Shown: positions 30,514-38,503 of the stretch, piece by piece
Layout: each line of letters opens with the position of its first letter
How positions within the stretch are numbered: position 1 is the first letter of the stretch
Source of the DNA: an uncultured Flavobacteriales bacterium
GTDB taxonomy: Bacteria > Bacteroidota > Bacteroidia > Flavobacteriales_F > PHOS-HE28
Reading direction: 5' to 3'
Length of the DNA: 64,000 bases
Assembly: GCA_937872175.1 (NCBI GenBank)
Contig: CALMPI010000036.1
Location: 1 to 64,000, forward strand
Notes under the pieces: model-generated
What the model was told of the DNA's origin: nothing
Seen by the model: only the letters and a program-made list of their open reading frames with translations
Databases searched by the model: none
Made by a program: the position numbers and the translations under genes

Positions 30514-32400
30514 TCAGGCCTCGATGCGGTTCGTATCCAACCAGTCGGCCAGCACCACGAGGCCCCATACACGGGCCCAGTTCACCCGACGGTCCCGCGC
30601 CAGGAAACGAGACCACAGTGCCTCCACGCCTTCGCGGCGGAAGACGGGCCGGGCGCCCATCGTCCGCAGGCGAGCCTCGCAGAAGCTGCGCAGCTCGTTG
30701 CGCATCCAGTGCTCCCACGGCAGGGTGAAGCCCATCTTCGGGCGGTTCACGATGCGCTCCGGAAGCAGGTCGCCCAGCGCGTCCACGAGCAGCTTCTTCG
30801 GGCTGTGCGGGAACTTTTGCTCGTCGGACACCCCGAGGACGAACTCCACAAGCTCGTGGTCCAGGAAAGGCACCCGCACCTCCAAGGCGTGGGCCATGCT
30901 CATCTGGTCCGTGTCGCGCAGCAGCACATTGGAGAGGTAGGTGTCCAGCTCGGCCACGCTCACCTGGGAGAGGAGCGGAAGCGCGGCGGCGCCGGTGGCG
31001 TAGCGGTCATGCAGCAGCACGGCCACAGCGTTGTGCGGCAGCGCGGGTCCACGGATCAGCCGTCGCAGGTCGGGGTCCAGGAAGGCGATCCGGGAGAACG
31101 GATAGGTGTGCTCAGGACCGAACCCCGGCGCACGCAACAGCCCGGGCAACTTCGCCGTGGCGGCTGACGGTCGAACGAGGGCCACAAGCTCGCCGGCAAG
31201 GCCCCGAACACCGGGCGGCACGAGGCCCAAGGCACGCCACCGCCATAGCCTGTCGGTGCGTGTGAACACGGGATAGCCCGCGAACACCTCGTCGCCACCG
31301 AGGCCGGACAAGGCCATGGTGATGCCGGCCTCCCGCGTCACCTTGGAGACCACGTAGGTGTTGGGTCCGTCGCCGCTCGGATGGTCCATGGCGGCCAGGG
31401 CGTGGGGCAGCATGCGGAGCATGTCGTCCGGGCGCAGCCGGATGGACGTGTGGCGGGTGCCGAACTTCTTGGCGACGATGCGGGCGTAACGCTCCTCGCT
31501 GAACTCCTCCTCGTCAAAGACCACCGAGAAGGTGCTCACCGGGGCGGTGCTCACCTGCGCCATGAGGCCCACCACCGCGCTGCTGTCGATGCCGCCGCTG
31601 AGGAAGGCGCCGAAGGGCACATCGGCCACCAGGCGGCGTTCCACGGCCCGGATGAGCCGCTCACGCACCTCGCGCTGCACGCGCTCCAGTGGCAGGTCGG
31701 CCGCTTCACGCCGGGCATTGGCCACCAGGTCCCAGTAGCGCCCCTGTTCGGTGCGGCCGTCGCGCCAGGACATCCAGTGGCCTGGCATGAGCATGCGCAC
31801 ACCGGCCACCAACGTACGCGGGGCATGCACCGTCTGATACCTCAGGTGGTCCACCAGACCGTCATGGTCCAGGATGCGGGGCACCAGGCCCGAGGCGAGC
31901 AGGGCACGCAGCTCGGAGGCGAAGGCGAGCCGTCCGCCGTCCTCGTGCACATAGAGCGGCTTGATGCCCATGCGGTCGCGTGCCAACAGGAGCCTTCGCT
32001 CCGTGCGGTCCCACCAGGCGAAGGCGAACATGCCCAGCAGGCGGTCCAGTGCACGGAGGCCCCACACCGTGAGGGCGGCCGCGAGCACTTCGGTGTCCGA
32101 CCCGGTGCGGAAGGGCGGCACCCCAGGCATGTGCTCCAGTTCGGTGCGCAGTTCACGGTAGTTGTAGATCTCGCCATTGAAGACGAGCACGTGGCGACCA
32201 TCGACCGTGTGGAAGGGCTGGTCGGCGGCGCTGCTGAGGTCGATGATCTTCAGGCGGCGGTGCCCCAGGGTCACATCGGCGTCGGACCACAGGCCACCCG
32301 CGTCAGGTCCACGATGGCGCTGGGCGTCGTTCATCCGGCCCACGGCCGCAGCGGCCTCTTCGGGCCGGCGATGTCCTGCGATGCCTGCGATGCCGCACAT
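30514..32400 (-). CDS. asnB: Glutamine-hydrolysing asparagine synthase-type enzyme
   Basis: 628 residues. The class II glutamine amidotransferase domain starts at Cys2 ('MCGIAGIAGH') with 'FNGEIYNYRELRTEL' and 'RTGSDTEVL'. The synthase domain has the PP-loop 'LSGGIDSSAVVGL'. Such enzymes move amide nitrogen from glutamine to aspartate. Within polysaccharide loci, paralogues of this family often amidate sugar acids or peptide-like substituents, so a surface-glycan role is possible. It lies 15 bp downstream of an SDR gene in the same direction, so the two are probably one unit. Confidence 0.92.
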   Translation of the reverse strand: MCGIAGIAGHRRPEEAAAAVGRMNDAQRHRGPDAGGLWSDADVTLGHRRLKIIDLSSAADQPFHTVDGRHVLVFNGEIYNYRELRTELEHMPGVPPFRTGSDTEVLAAALTVWGLRALDRLLGMFAFAWWDRTERRLLLARDRMGIKPLYVHEDGGRLAFASELRALLASGLVPRILDHDGLVDHLRYQTVHAPRTLVAGVRMLMPGHWMSWRDGRTEQGRYWDLVANARREAADLPLERVQREVRERLIRAVERRLVADVPFGAFLSGGIDSSAVVGLMAQVSTAPVSTFSVVFDEEEFSEERYARIVAKKFGTRHTSIRLRPDDMLRMLPHALAAMDHPSGDGPNTYVVSKVTREAGITMALSGLGGDEVFAGYPVFTRTDRLWRWRALGLVPPGVRGLAGELVALVRPSAATAKLPGLLRAPGFGPEHTYPFSRIAFLDPDLRRLIRGPALPHNAVAVLLHDRYATGAAALPLLSQVSVAELDTYLSNVLLRDTDQMSMAHALEVRVPFLDHELVEFVLGVSDEQKFPHSPKKLLVDALGDLLPERIVNRPKMGFTLPWEHWMRNELRSFCEARLRTMGARPVFRREGVEALWSRFLARDRRVNWARVWGLVVLADWLDTNRIEA

Positions 32401-32415
32401 GCCCGGTGGCCGCGC

Positions 32416-33351
32416 CTACAGGATGAAGCGCGTGTCGGCGAGGATGCGCTGGATGCCGTCACGCAACGGCAGCGGCTCGCGGCCCAGCAGCTCGCGCATG
32501 CGGCTGATGTCGGGCATGCGCCGCGTCATGTCGCCCTCCTCCAGCGGCGGCAGGTGCACGATGCGGCTGCTGCTGCCCGTCAGCTCGATGATCAACCGGG
32601 CCAGGTCCATGATGGTGATCTCCACATCGCTGCCGATGTTCACCACGTCGTTCACCACGAGGCCCTTGGTGAAGGCGTTCACGCAGGCCTCGATGTTGTC
32701 GTCGATGTAGCAGAAGGTGCGCGTCTGGCCGCCATCGCCGTAGATGGTGATGTCCTCGCCATTCAAGGCCGCCCGGATGAACTTGCTCACCACGAAATCG
32801 CGGCTCTGTTTGGGCCCGTAGGTGTTGAAGAAGCGGAACACGGTGTAGTCCAGCCCGTACTCCTTGTGGTAGCTGCGCAGGAAGGCCTCGCCCACGTTCT
32901 TCACGATGGCGTAAGGCAGCTTGCTGTTGAGCGGCGTGGTGCGCTCGTTCTGGGGGATCTCCACCGGTTCGCCGTACACCTCGCTGCTGCTGCTGAAGAG
33001 GACGCGTTTGACGCCGGTGTTCTTGCTCAGGTCGAGCACGTTGCGGATGCCGTCCAGGTCGCGGAGCACCATCACCGGGTTGTCCGTGGTGCGCTTCACC
33101 CCCACCACCGCAGCGTAGTGGAACACGTACTCGAAGCGGTAGGCGTAGAACACGCTGCTGATGTCCTCGAAGCGGTTGGCGTCGCACTTGATGAAGTGCA
33201 GGTTGGGCCGCTCGGCCAGGGGCAGCTTGCGCACGTCGCCGGTGAGGAGGTTGTCCACCGCCACCACTTCGTTGGCGGGGTCCTGGGCGAGCCGTGCGGC
33301 CAGTTCGCTGGGGATGAAGCCGGCGCCGCCGGTGACGAGGATACGGGCCAT
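32416..33351 (-). CDS. NAD-dependent SDR epimerase/dehydratase (UXS-like)
   Basis: 311 residues. Extended SDR fold: the N-terminal motif reads 'TGGAGFIPSEL', where the usual final glycine of GxxGxxG is proline; catalytic region 'SSSSEVYGEPV'; 'YAIVK' as YxxxK; 'RFFNTYGPKQSRD'; 'YGDGGQTRTFCYIDDNIEA'. The C-terminal half is closest in pattern to UDP-glucuronate decarboxylase/dTDP-glucose 4,6-dehydratase-type enzymes. The proline substitution is odd and could alter cofactor binding. It sits upstream of asnB in the polysaccharide region. Confidence 0.85.
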   Translation of the reverse strand: MARILVTGGAGFIPSELAARLAQDPANEVVAVDNLLTGDVRKLPLAERPNLHFIKCDANRFEDISSVFYAYRFEYVFHYAAVVGVKRTTDNPVMVLRDLDGIRNVLDLSKNTGVKRVLFSSSSEVYGEPVEIPQNERTTPLNSKLPYAIVKNVGEAFLRSYHKEYGLDYTVFRFFNTYGPKQSRDFVVSKFIRAALNGEDITIYGDGGQTRTFCYIDDNIEACVNAFTKGLVVNDVVNIGSDVEITIMDLARLIIELTGSSSRIVHLPPLEEGDMTRRMPDISRMRELLGREPLPLRDGIQRILADTRFIL

Positions 33352-33358
33352 GGGGCGA

Positions 33359-33366
33359 CGAAGCTA
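33359..33366 (-). promoter_or_regulatory. -7 box (TAGCTTCG)
   Basis: Ends 7 nt before the ATG at 33351. Confidence 0.5.
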
Positions 33367-33425
33367 CGGGTGTCGATGGATAGACGCTGGCGAACACGGA
33401 AGGATGCGCCGTAGCGGTCGGATCG

Positions 33426-33455
33426 AACCACAGATGCACACCGATGGCCACGGAT
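33426..33455 (+). repeat. Dispersed intergenic repeat (AACCACAGATG... type), copy 1
   Basis: A 30-bp element beginning AACCACAGATG and ending CACGGAT, closely matching the left arm of the inverted pair at 54631-54742. It lies in the spacer after the metallophosphoesterase gene. Confidence 0.7.
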
Positions 33456-33504
33456 GCCCCTTCTGCTGGCGGTTCCACCCGAGGCGAGGAGATGGGCACG
33501 GCCC

Positions 33505-34623
33505 CTAGCGTCGGACGATGCGCCGCACGAGCACGACCAGCAGCAGCATGAGGGCCGCCCCCCACCAGAACGAACGGTGGAACACCGTGGTGCGCACCAG
33601 GTAGGGCAGCAGGCGCCAATTGAAGCCCTCTCCCTTCCCCTGCTTCGACCGCCACCAAGCGGCATCGTAGCTCTCGGGGCTCTTCACCTGCTGGCCCGTC
33701 AGCGAGAGCGCGCTCCACGTAACCGTGTCCGGATACACATCGGCGATCAGCAGGGCATCGCGGGGCTCATCGCGGATGGCGCACTGGATGAATGTGATGT
33801 TCGGCGCGTGCCGCTGGAAGAAGATGCTGCTCGGCGCCTGACCGCCGAGGCTGCCGCTGATCCAGTACACGCGGGCGTGCTGCGCGATCTTCTCCAGCAA
33901 GGGGTACACGTCCTTCTTGAAGTTGGTGCCGAAGGTGGAACGGGTGTTGTCCTTGAACAGGTCGCTGTACTGCGGATCGTCCTCGGCCCAGATGGGGCGG
34001 TGGGAGATGATGAAGAGCGCTGAGACCAAGCCTGAGCGTTGAATCGCCTGCAGCTGCTCATCGACCAAGGTACCATCGTGTTCCTCCAAATCCAGGACGA
34101 TCAGCTCTGCAGGCCCCTTGGCCCCGACGACATTTCCTCCACCGGGGTTGAGCACTTCGACCCAGGAACCTGCCTTGCCATCGTGATTCCCCGGTGCATT
34201 GAAGAAGGGCATCTTCAGCTTACTGAAGAGCGACCGCTGGTAGCGCGGCAGGTCCTTCACCGGGTCCATGAAGAGGTCGCCGGTGCTGAGGAAGAGGTGC
34301 GCACCGAGGCTGTTGATCGTGTCCAGGTTGGCGAGCAGGGTGGCCGCCGGGTAGCCGCTGCGGTTGGTGCTCTCCCCGTGGAAATGCCCGCCGATGAGGA
34401 TTCGGTAGTGGCCGGTGCTGTCGGCAGGAAGAACCTCCAGTCCGTTGAAGGGCGAGCGCTGCGCCTGGATGGTCCCGGCCAGCAGGAGACCGATCAATAG
34501 CGGCAGCAGCCCGACGCGGATGACCACATGGGCACATGACCGCATAGGCACATGTGCACATGACCACATGACCACATGACCACATGACCGCCTGCCGTCC
34601 GCTCCGGTCGTCCGCCCGCTCAT
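33505..34623 (-). CDS. Metallophosphoesterase-like secreted/membrane protein
   Basis: 372 residues if started at the ATG that overlaps the upstream stop (ATGA at 34620-34623); ATGs at 34569 and 34545 are in frame. A signal segment ('VIRVGLLPLLIGLLLAGTIQAQ') precedes a calcineurin-like domain with 'STGDLFMDP', 'GNHDGKAG' and 'ISHRPIW', and a C-terminal transmembrane helix ('WWGAALMLLLVVLV') plus a basic tail anchors it. The first metal motif, normally DxH, reads H-F-H in 'GGHFHGES', so the metal site may differ. The first ~30 codons are made of an 8-bp tandem repeat (see repeat entry). It is last in the operon with two CotH-like genes and a polymerase. Confidence 0.8.
   Translation of the reverse strand: MSGRTTGADGRRSCGHVVMWSCAHVPMRSCAHVVIRVGLLPLLIGLLLAGTIQAQRSPFNGLEVLPADSTGHYRILIGGHFHGESTNRSGYPAATLLANLDTINSLGAHLFLSTGDLFMDPVKDLPRYQRSLFSKLKMPFFNAPGNHDGKAGSWVEVLNPGGGNVVGAKGPAELIVLDLEEHDGTLVDEQLQAIQRSGLVSALFIISHRPIWAEDDPQYSDLFKDNTRSTFGTNFKKDVYPLLEKIAQHARVYWISGSLGGQAPSSIFFQRHAPNITFIQCAIRDEPRDALLIADVYPDTVTWSALSLTGQQVKSPESYDAAWWRSKQGKGEGFNWRLLPYLVRTTVFHRSFWWGAALMLLLVVLVRRIVRR
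34525..34588 (-). repeat. Tandem octanucleotide array at a gene start
   Basis: Eight consecutive 8-bp units with + strand consensus CACATGAC. Units 2 and 5-8 are exact; units 1, 3 and 4 are variants. On the coding strand each unit includes an ATG or near relative. The unit is not a multiple of three. Confidence 0.9.
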
Positions 34624-37109
34624 GTGCCTTCCGCCGCTTTCGCCGTACCCACCGCACGACCGTTGAGGCTGATGCTGCTACCCTGTCCGGTCTTGAACCC
34701 CGTGCCATCAGGCACCTCTACCTCCATCAGCTCGATCCGCACGGGACCGTTCCGCACCTCGTCCTTGCCGGCATGGGCCGCCTGGGTCGCATCGATCCGG
34801 CCGACGCTCATGCGCACGGTGGATCCCTCGCGGGCCTCGATGCCGGTGCCGCACCGCGTGAGCGTCGCGTTCGTCAGTTCCACCTGGGCCAGGGCCGTGG
34901 CCTTCACCCCCTCCCCCTTGGCGCCGTCGATCACGAGCTCGGTGAAGCTGCCGCCCCCTCCATGCACGCTCACCGCATCATCCCCAGCGCCAAGGAAGCG
35001 GAGCCCGGTGGCCTGTACGGCGGCATGCACGGCCTCGAGCTGATCGGACCCGCCGTGGAAGGTGCTGTGCCGCAGCTGCGCCTCCCCTTCGGAGATGGCC
35101 AGTAATGTGGTGCCCGCACCGCTGAACACCGCGTGGCTGATCGTGACCGGAGAGCGGTGAAAGCTGACATCGGCGCTGCGGGGCTGCTCCTCCATGAAGC
35201 GCATCAGGCCTTCGAACCGCACATGGTCCAGCTCGGACCGGGCACCGGCCTCCAGCACATGCACGCCCATGCTGCTGCTGTCCGGGCTCACCACCGTGAT
35301 GGGCATGTCCTCGGTGCCGTTCCAGCGCAGCGGCGAGCGGCTCACGATCTCCGCACCGCTCACCAGCTCGAGCCGCAGCGGAGCGAAGGCCACGACCGTG
35401 TAGCCCGCGGGCAGCACCAAGCGATCGCCGATCATCCATCGTCCCGGCTTGAAGGTGATGGTCCGCCCGGCCTCATCGCGCACCAGGAAGGGGAAATGCT
35501 CCACGTTCGGGGTGGCCAGTGTGGCCAGGTCCAGGTCGCGTACGTCATTCATCTTGAACGGTGCCACCGGGGTCTCCTTGCGCCGTGCGCTGCCCAGGAA
35601 GCCTGCCATGACGTGCGCGTCAGCGAGGGCACTGTCGCTCAGCGGGCCCGTGACAAAGCGCAGCAGCTGCGGCCTTCCGACGCCGCCACGCGGACGGGGA
35701 GGCAGCACGGCACGGCCCACCGGTGCGAAGTGACGCCCGTCGGCCAGGCGCAGGCTGTCCACCTGCACGGGCAGCGCCTCGATGGGAACGGCCACGACCT
35801 CGAGCGTATCGCCCGAACGACGGTCGAGGTGCATGTGCGCGTACCTGGGCGGGTCGAGCAGCGCGCGGATGGCCCGCTGGTTGGCGGTGTACACGCCTCG
35901 GTCCAGTTCCTTGTAGGGGAATTCGCGGTAAAGCGTGGCGCTGGCCGTGTCGAGCGGGCCCTTCAGCGCTGCGAAGGCGCTATCGAGCCAGGCGGGTCGG
36001 GCGTAGCGCTCCAGATGATGGACGTAGGCGGCCATGATCGCCGGGTCGCTCAGCAGCTGGGTGTGCAGTTCGTCCTGCTCGCGCACCTGGCCGCGATAGC
36101 GGTACGCTCCGGCCAGCTCCCGGATGCGGAAGGCGCTGAAGCTCTCGTAGCTCACCGGCTCCAGTCGCTTGAGCACGGGGTCGAAGTGGAACTTCACGTC
36201 GCTCCAGTCCATGCTGTGGTGTCCACCCACGAGGTCGAGCAGGGCCAGTCGGCGGCCCGTGCGGTCGATGTCGAACACGGCCGATGCGGGCAGTTCGCCT
36301 TGACGAAAAGCGGTGACCAGGGCGAGGGCCTCCTCGAACAGCCGACGGCCCTCCGGGTCGGCCGCCAGGTCGTTCGTGCCATACGCATCAAGAGCGGCCG
36401 CCTGGTAGGCGGCGTAGGCCTCATCCAGACGAAGGCCCTGCATGCTGTTGAGCCGGTGCTGCCAGAACAGCCCGGGGTCGAAGCGCAGCAGCGGTCCGGC
36501 CACGCGCCCGTTGTGCTCGGCCAGGTCCTCGCCGAAGTGCTCCTCGTAGGCATAGATCCCAAGGTCCTCGCCGTTGAAGGTGACGCGGCAGAAGCCGTAG
36601 CGCAGCGCGATCAGCCCTTCACCCGCCATCAGGCGGTGGTAGAACCAGTCGCAGAGGTAGTTGCGCGTTCCGGGGTGCTGCAGGCTGAAGCGCTTCATGC
36701 CCATGAAGCCGCCATCCTTGCGGGCCAGGACGCGGAAGCTCCACTTCTCCCCCTGCACATGGTCGCTCAATTTGCCCTTGATGCGGACCCGGCCCTTGAA
36801 GGAGCGGCCATCCACCGTGAACCGCGCCTCGACCGGTTCGTTGCCCTCGGGCATGATGACGCCGCGCTCGCGCGCCAGTTCCACCACGTTCCGCAGGCGG
36901 GCCAGCTCGGCCTCGTCCACCTCGATGGCGATGACGGGCGGCTCCACGGCGAAGCTGGCCGGGTAGTTCACGGTCCATTGGCGGATGAAGGTGGCCAGGC
37001 CCGGATGCCCGCGATGCACCAAAGCCCGGTGCGCGGTCCATGCGCCCGCGGCGAGCAGGGCGAGCAGGGCCGACACCAGGATCGTCCAGCGCTTGATGCG
37101 TCCGTTCAT
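34620..37109 (-). CDS. CotH-like domain fused to a parallel beta-helix, membrane-anchored
   Basis: 829 residues, ATGA-coupled to the polymerase gene above and the phosphoesterase gene below. An N-terminal membrane anchor (~8-28) is followed by a CotH kinase-like domain (~60-390): 'RVRIKGKLSDHV', 'FMGMKRFSLQHPGTRNYLC', 'NGEDLGIYAYEEHF', 'GGHHSMDWSDVKFHFDP'. CotH proteins are atypical protein kinases first known from spore coats. The later family acidic motif seen as 'MGDSDMG' in the paralogue at 38504 is 'SYESFS' here, so it may be inactive. The C-terminal ~300 residues look like a right-handed beta-helix ('FSGAGTTLLAISEGEAQLRH', 'TLTRCGTGIEAREG'), a fold of carbohydrate-binding or lyase proteins. 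A function in surface-glycan processing is inferred from context. Confidence 0.75.
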   Translation of the reverse strand: MNGRIKRWTILVSALLALLAAGAWTAHRALVHRGHPGLATFIRQWTVNYPASFAVEPPVIAIEVDEAELARLRNVVELARERGVIMPEGNEPVEARFTVDGRSFKGRVRIKGKLSDHVQGEKWSFRVLARKDGGFMGMKRFSLQHPGTRNYLCDWFYHRLMAGEGLIALRYGFCRVTFNGEDLGIYAYEEHFGEDLAEHNGRVAGPLLRFDPGLFWQHRLNSMQGLRLDEAYAAYQAAALDAYGTNDLAADPEGRRLFEEALALVTAFRQGELPASAVFDIDRTGRRLALLDLVGGHHSMDWSDVKFHFDPVLKRLEPVSYESFSAFRIRELAGAYRYRGQVREQDELHTQLLSDPAIMAAYVHHLERYARPAWLDSAFAALKGPLDTASATLYREFPYKELDRGVYTANQRAIRALLDPPRYAHMHLDRRSGDTLEVVAVPIEALPVQVDSLRLADGRHFAPVGRAVLPPRPRGGVGRPQLLRFVTGPLSDSALADAHVMAGFLGSARRKETPVAPFKMNDVRDLDLATLATPNVEHFPFLVRDEAGRTITFKPGRWMIGDRLVLPAGYTVVAFAPLRLELVSGAEIVSRSPLRWNGTEDMPITVVSPDSSSMGVHVLEAGARSELDHVRFEGLMRFMEEQPRSADVSFHRSPVTISHAVFSGAGTTLLAISEGEAQLRHSTFHGGSDQLEAVHAAVQATGLRFLGAGDDAVSVHGGGGSFTELVIDGAKGEGVKATALAQVELTNATLTRCGTGIEAREGSTVRMSVGRIDATQAAHAGKDEVRNGPVRIELMEVEVPDGTGFKTGQGSSISLNGRAVGTAKAAEGT

Positions 37110-38500
37110 GAAGGGCGCAAAGTAAGCCCCTCCGTTCCCGTGCCCGGTCCGAGTTCGCGCAGGTCATCCGGGTGCACGGAGGCCTCGGCATCGAGGGCGG
37201 CCTGTTCTCGTTCATCCGACTCCACGATGTCCGGCTCGGTCACCACGGTCATGATCATCACCAAAATGATGGTGAAGGGGTTGAGGGACCCGGTGAGCCA
37301 CGATTCATAGAGCACACTGAACATCACGGCGAACATGGCGGCGAAGGCCATCGGCACCCGCTTGCTGGCCTTGAAGAAGATGAGGAAGAAGCTTCTGAAG
37401 TAAATGAGGATGCCCACGATGCCCACGTTGAACCACATGGTGAGGTAGCTGTTGTGCACCCCCCCGTGGTGGCCCAGCGTACGGAGATAGGCGTAGTTGT
37501 GGCGCATGATGTACTCATCGTTGCCGAAGCCGCCACCGAGCATGAAGTAATCCTGGATCTTGCCCCAGGCGAAGCGCCATGCGATGTACCGGCCCGACCC
37601 GTCGTCCAGGGTCTCCACCCGGAAATACTCCTGAAGCCCGAGGCTGATGACGATGGCGGAGAGGTTCGAGCTCACCAGCTCGATGATGCCCAGGAAGGCG
37701 ATGAACCCGATGAACCCGATGAACGGGGACAGACTGAAGAACCGACTGAAGAGCAGGAACATGCCGGTGGCGACGAGCGATGTGCGCGAACCGCACAGGA
37801 CCAGGAAGAACACGATGACCGCGTAGTTCATCATGCGCTGCCGGAAGGGGAAGAGGTCCTTCTTGAGGTGGTTGAGGATGGTGTAGAGCGTGAACACCAG
37901 GAAGGTGAAGATGCCCAGCCCGTTGGGGTTGCCGAACAAGCCGCGGAAGCGGCCAGCCACAAAGACCGGCACGATCCGCAGGTACTTCATCAGCCACATC
38001 ACCACCAGGAACGCCACCAGGAAGCGCACCAGATCGCGGAAGAAATCCCAGCCACGCTGGCGGAAGTTGAGCAGCACATAGTTGGGCACCACCAGATAGA
38101 GCAGTGCGTAGCTCAAGGTCTTCTGAATGCCCGTGATGGGGTCGTTGCCGAAGATCAGGGGAAGGAAGGCATATGCGAAGAAGGGCAGGAAGACCTTGAA
38201 GACACCGGACAGCGGCGCGAATCGATGCTGCTCCACGAGCAGGATGAGCGAAAGGGCGATGATGTAGGCGTACTTGGCCGTTTTGATCTTCCGCATGGAG
38301 AAGACGTCCGGTGTCATGTCCGACAGCACCAGGATGAGGATGAACCCGAACAGGATGTCGCCGAACGACTCCCGTCGGTAGAAGAGGAAGACCGTGAGCG
38401 GCAGCAGGGCGTAGATGACCGGACCGGCGAACACCGTGGACAGCACCCAGACCGTGACGATCAGGATGAACTGGAGCTCGTTCCGCAGGAAGTCCAGCAT
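37106..38500 (-). CDS. O-antigen ligase/polymerase-like membrane protein
   Basis: 464 residues with about ten to twelve transmembrane helices. The region 'GRFRGLFGNPNGLGIFTFLV' and the loop 'GSGRYIAWRFAW...HNSYLTMWFNVGIVGIL' are characteristic of the Wzy/WaaL (O-antigen ligase, PF04932) family, which joins or polymerises lipid-linked glycan. A short internal repeat codes for FIGFIGFIAF. The stop overlaps the next gene's start (ATGA), and the start lies 3 nt after the CotH kinase stop, so it is translationally linked to two CotH-like genes. Confidence 0.85.
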   Translation of the reverse strand: MLDFLRNELQFILIVTVWVLSTVFAGPVIYALLPLTVFLFYRRESFGDILFGFILILVLSDMTPDVFSMRKIKTAKYAYIIALSLILLVEQHRFAPLSGVFKVFLPFFAYAFLPLIFGNDPITGIQKTLSYALLYLVVPNYVLLNFRQRGWDFFRDLVRFLVAFLVVMWLMKYLRIVPVFVAGRFRGLFGNPNGLGIFTFLVFTLYTILNHLKKDLFPFRQRMMNYAVIVFFLVLCGSRTSLVATGMFLLFSRFFSLSPFIGFIGFIAFLGIIELVSSNLSAIVISLGLQEYFRVETLDDGSGRYIAWRFAWGKIQDYFMLGGGFGNDEYIMRHNYAYLRTLGHHGGVHNSYLTMWFNVGIVGILIYFRSFFLIFFKASKRVPMAFAAMFAVMFSVLYESWLTGSLNPFTIILVMIMTVVTEPDIVESDEREQAALDAEASVHPDDLRELGPGTGTEGLTLRPS

Positions 38501-38503
38501 GGT

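Noticed and set aside
34525..34588. Considered as a CRISPR or minisatellite array
   Set aside because: The unit is 8 bp with no spacers, no cas gene is present, and it lies within or at the start of a coding frame.
37698..37726. 9-bp-like repeat 'gatgaaccc' inside the polymerase gene
   Set aside because: It encodes the short FIGF repeat in a membrane helix; a simple in-frame repetition without sign of mobility.
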